A DNA stretch of 64,000 nt from Allomyces arbusculus (taxonomy: Eukaryota > Blastocladiomycota > Blastocladiomycetes > Blastocladiales > Blastocladiaceae). The notes under the pieces were generated by a model. It worked only from the letters and a program-made list of their open reading frames with translations. It did not search any database and was not told where the DNA came from. The DNA is taken from the NCBI GenBank assembly GCA_027604705.1, contig JADHYV010000005.1, forward strand, positions 186,001 to 250,000, in the 5' to 3' direction. Positions 61,161 through 64,000 of the stretch are shown piece after piece (within the stretch, counting starts at the first letter, position 1; each line of letters starts with the position of its first letter). Made by a program: the position numbers and the translations under genes.

Positions 61161-64000
61161 ATGGCGTCCAAGACCAAGTCCAAGTTAACCGTCTCTGGCT
61201 CTGTCCCAGTGCCCTCAGCTGGCAAGGGCGCGGCACCCACCGCTGCCGCGGCCGCCATCAAGGACCCGAACGTGCTCTACCCGCCGCACGACGTTCCCGT
61301 CCCGCCACCTTTCCCCGAGGCACGCCGGCTGACGGGGTCTGCGCAGGCACTCGGCATCAACTCCACGCCCAAGCCGCTGCGGCAAGCACTCGCCCGACAA
61401 TGGGCCACCAAGGCCGACGCGCTCCACGATCTGCGCGCGACTAAGATCCCGCCCTTACCCGCCGCACCGTCCAAACTCGCCGCCACCGTTACTGCGACAC
61501 TCTCTGTGGCCACGTCGCGCACCAGCTCCAAGCCCGCGTCCAAACCGGCCTCCCGCGCACCGTCAACAGCACGCTTGATTGTGACGAGCGCCGGAACGAC
61601 TGCACGCCGCGCCGTTGCTGCGCCACTGTCCAAACCCGCGGCGCCGCCAGCACCCAGCATGTCGCGCGCGCCGTCAATGGCTGGCGTCAGAAAACCCGCC
61701 AAGGGCGCCGACAAGAAATCCGCTGCATCGCCTCCACCTCCACCGCTCCCGCCGCAGGACCCGGAACTGGTGCGCGCACTCGCCGCGCTCGCCGAAAGTT
61801 CAGAAACCCCGCGGCCACAATCGCGCAGCGGAATGACGACCCCGCCGGCCGCACTTCCACGCAGTGCCAAGGACATGGACGCTCTCGTGCCCGCAACCGC
61901 ACACACGGTAGACCCGGACCTGCGGCGCAGGTGGGACGAAATGCGTGCCGCGCGCCAAGTGTGGCTCGAGAGCGTGCGGCTCGAACTCGAAGGGCCGCTT
62001 GGGCGCGAACTTGGCGGTCCCGGCGAGCCCCTGGTGCTTCGCAGCATATCGCCGATACCTCGACCGGCTGATCCGCTCTCTGATGATCCGGCACCGTCCA
62101 TTGTCGACCGGCACCGCAGACACATGCACGCGTGGTACGCCGCGCAGCTGGCTCCGATCGCCCGCGTGCTCACGGCCACGGTTGCTGACTTCACCCGCAC
62201 CGCGCACGCCATCGTCGACGGCGCGCTCGCGCGCGAGAATCAGGTGCATTCTCACCTCGCACAGGAACTCGCATCCCTGCAAGCCGATATTGCGTCGATC
62301 GCGTCGCGCTCTGACTTGGACGCGCGGCTCGCCATTATCCGGGAACTCGTCGCGCAGGACGTCGAGTGCGCCGACGAGGCGACCGCGGGCGTATCCACCG
62401 CTCAGGAAGCTGCGAGCAATCGGATGTCGGACGTGGTTTCGGCGTTTCACGCGACCCTCGACCCGGACGGGTATTGCGAAAAAGACGATCCGGATCGCGC
62501 GATCGCACAACAGTTTCCGCACCCGATCGGCGCTGTTCTCGCGCGCGCTGCGGATCGGTTGCTTGTTGCGGCGGCCGCGCATGTGTTGCGAACCCGAAGG
62601 GACGTCGAGGCGCGCGTGCTCGATATGCAGGTGCGCGCGACGCAGCGGTTTCGCGATTTGGTTGAGCCGGGGGTTGCTGCGGTGCGCGCTGCGTGGCCCG
62701 CCGCGCGACCCAAGTATGTGCTCGAAACGTACATGGGCGTGGTGAGAGACAAGGCATGGGTCACCGAGATCGCGGATGCGTGCGTCGCTGCCATCGCGCC
62801 GCTCGCAAGGCACGTGGCCGAGAACGGTGTACCGGGCGCCGCGCCCGCTGCAGCAATCGAGACTGCCAAGACGCAAGTCGCTGCAGCAACCACGGCGATC
62901 GTTACGCGCACGCTCGAGTCGATCGCGACTGCGGGCCTGTACGCCGTCGACGCCCTGCTCGCATGCGATCTTCCCTCATCTGGCACCTTCCCCACCATCG
63001 ACCGCAGCGCATTGCGCACGGCGCTGCAAGCTCAAGTCCCGTGGGCTGACATCGAGTATTTCGGCCACGCCGTTGTGCGTGCTGTCCACGCCGACCTCGA
63101 CCGGCTCGCGGCTGCGGGACGGGTTGCGCGGCGGTACCTGGCGTGTGTGGCCGAGGTGGCGAACAATGTGCGCGACGCGGTGGAAAAGGGGGTCGATTCG
63201 CTGGACCGCGACTTGGAAAGTAGCTGGCACGTGCATGATACGGAAGTGACGGGTTTGTACCGCCGGCTCGACGAGGCCAAGCAGGCGATGCAGGCGTGTC
63301 GCGACGAGTCCAAGTGCGAGCGGATATTTGGCGGGATCACGGAGCTCGTGGAAGAGCTGGAACAAGGTGCGCTTCCCTGCCGTTATTTATGAAATAAGCA
63401 GAAAGTATCCTCTGACCCTGGAACGGTGTCTCTAGTCCTCACCGCTCGACAACGTCACGCGCGCGTCGTCATTGCCAACACCGACGAGGCGCAGCGGCAG
63501 CAGCTCGACGCGTTCCAACAACAATGGAACACGCTCCTCGTCGGCGACCACGTCGACATTGACGATCTGCGCGCCAAAGTCGCGCTCATGGAACGCATGA
63601 AACGGCCCTCACACAATACCAATGCCGCGCGCGTGCCGACGCAGCCGTTTACCAACGAGATCATGCTCGCGCGACTCGCCGAAAACAAGCCCGCCAAGGG
63701 CGCCGGCAAGGGCAAGGACCACCGCGCGCCCCCCGCGGCCACGGCCCAGCCCCAGCAACCACCCCCGCAGTCGACCCCTGGCACCGCCGCCGCTGCCGCC
63801 GCCGTTGCGGCCGACACCGCTCCCCTCAACTTCTCGCTCGCCGCTGACCTCGCACCTTGCACCGCGCAGCTGCACACCCTCCTGACGCGCCCTATTACCG
63901 TTCTATTTGCACACGTTGCCGCCGAATGCGCCGCGTACCGGCGCGCATACGACGAGCAGCGCAAAGCCGCCGAGACTGCGCTCGACGCGGCCGTGCGTGC
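61161..64000 (+). CDS. Long helical/coiled-coil protein, 3' partial, unknown family
   Basis: The start chosen is the ATG at 61161 in a CACC context (MASKTKSKLTVSGSVPVP). One intron (63367-63435) joins ELVEELEQ to VLTARQRHARVVIAN, and the frame is still open at the window end, so more than 920 residues are visible and the C-terminus is missing. The first ~50 residues are basic and Ala-rich, with a conserved-looking LYPPHDVPVPPPFPEARRLT block, and residues ~110-230 are low complexity. From ~270 onward the sequence is strongly helical with heptad-like stretches (VHSHLAQELASLQADIASIA, RQQLDAFQQQWNTLL). Large coiled-coil proteins of this kind are common in flagella and centrosomes, but I cannot name a family. 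The role is unknown. Confidence 0.75.

Noticed and set aside
1-64000. Search by eye for LTR or non-LTR elements, virus-like elements, CRISPR arrays, tRNA and rRNA genes.
   Set aside because: No reverse transcriptase, integrase, capsid-like or transposase motif, no regular spacer-repeat array and no convincing RNA gene were recognised; short RNA genes could still be missed without a covariance-model scan.

Overview
The window looks like GC-rich nuclear DNA from a flagellated (zoosporic) fungus, most likely Blastocladiomycota (Allomyces/Catenaria/Blastocladiella group). This placement is inference. It rests on a fungal gene set (ERG25- and ERG13-type sterol genes, an RSC9-like remodeller subunit, Abp1) combined with ciliary-type genes (a thioredoxin-NDPK axonemal protein, possibly a large coiled-coil protein), a Twinkle-like mitochondrial helicase, a class II sirtuin, and lineage-specific repeat families. 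Genes are densely packed on both strands. Introns are short (41-161 nt) and most donors read GT-R-C-G.

Layout. 1-3.1 kb: two tandem copies of an F-box/ankyrin-like 'WW' repeat family. 3.2-12 kb, all minus strand: sirtuin, two tandem aromatic-ring flavin monooxygenases, and a C4-methylsterol oxidase. 12.9-14.7 kb: Twinkle-type helicase. 16.1-16.5 kb: a decayed fragment of a membrane-protein family. 17.3-19.1 kb: a Cys-rich orphan and the AP-1 sigma adaptin. 19.3-25.1 kb, minus: thioredoxin-NDPK protein and a ubiquitin protease. 25.6-27.2 kb: RAD51C-like recombinase. 27.3-29.4 kb, minus: carotenoid cleavage oxygenase. 30.0-31.9 kb: one intact and one decayed repeat-family copy. 32.8-35.8 kb: STK32/YANK kinase. 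36.4-43.2 kb: two intact genes flanking one decayed copy of a membrane family with a large loop. 43.5-47.9 kb, minus: BLM/Sgs1-type RecQ helicase. 48.4-51.0 kb: RSC9/ARID2-like subunit. 51.2-60.5 kb, minus: GNAT acetyltransferase, an orphan multi-exon gene, HMG-CoA synthase and Abp1. 61.2 kb to the window end: a long gene that runs off the edge.

There is no operon-like organisation. Shared themes are genome maintenance (RecQ, RAD51C, Twinkle), mevalonate/sterol synthesis (HMG-CoA synthase, sterol oxidase), trafficking and endocytosis (AP-1 sigma, Abp1), and zoospore biology (axonemal NDPK, and possibly retinal production). Local tandem duplication followed by decay is the main evolutionary process visible: three gene families show it. 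No convincing transposon, virus-like element, CRISPR array, rRNA or tRNA was seen. Exon boundaries given here were deduced from conserved protein sequence, reading phase and GT-AG rules, not from transcripts.
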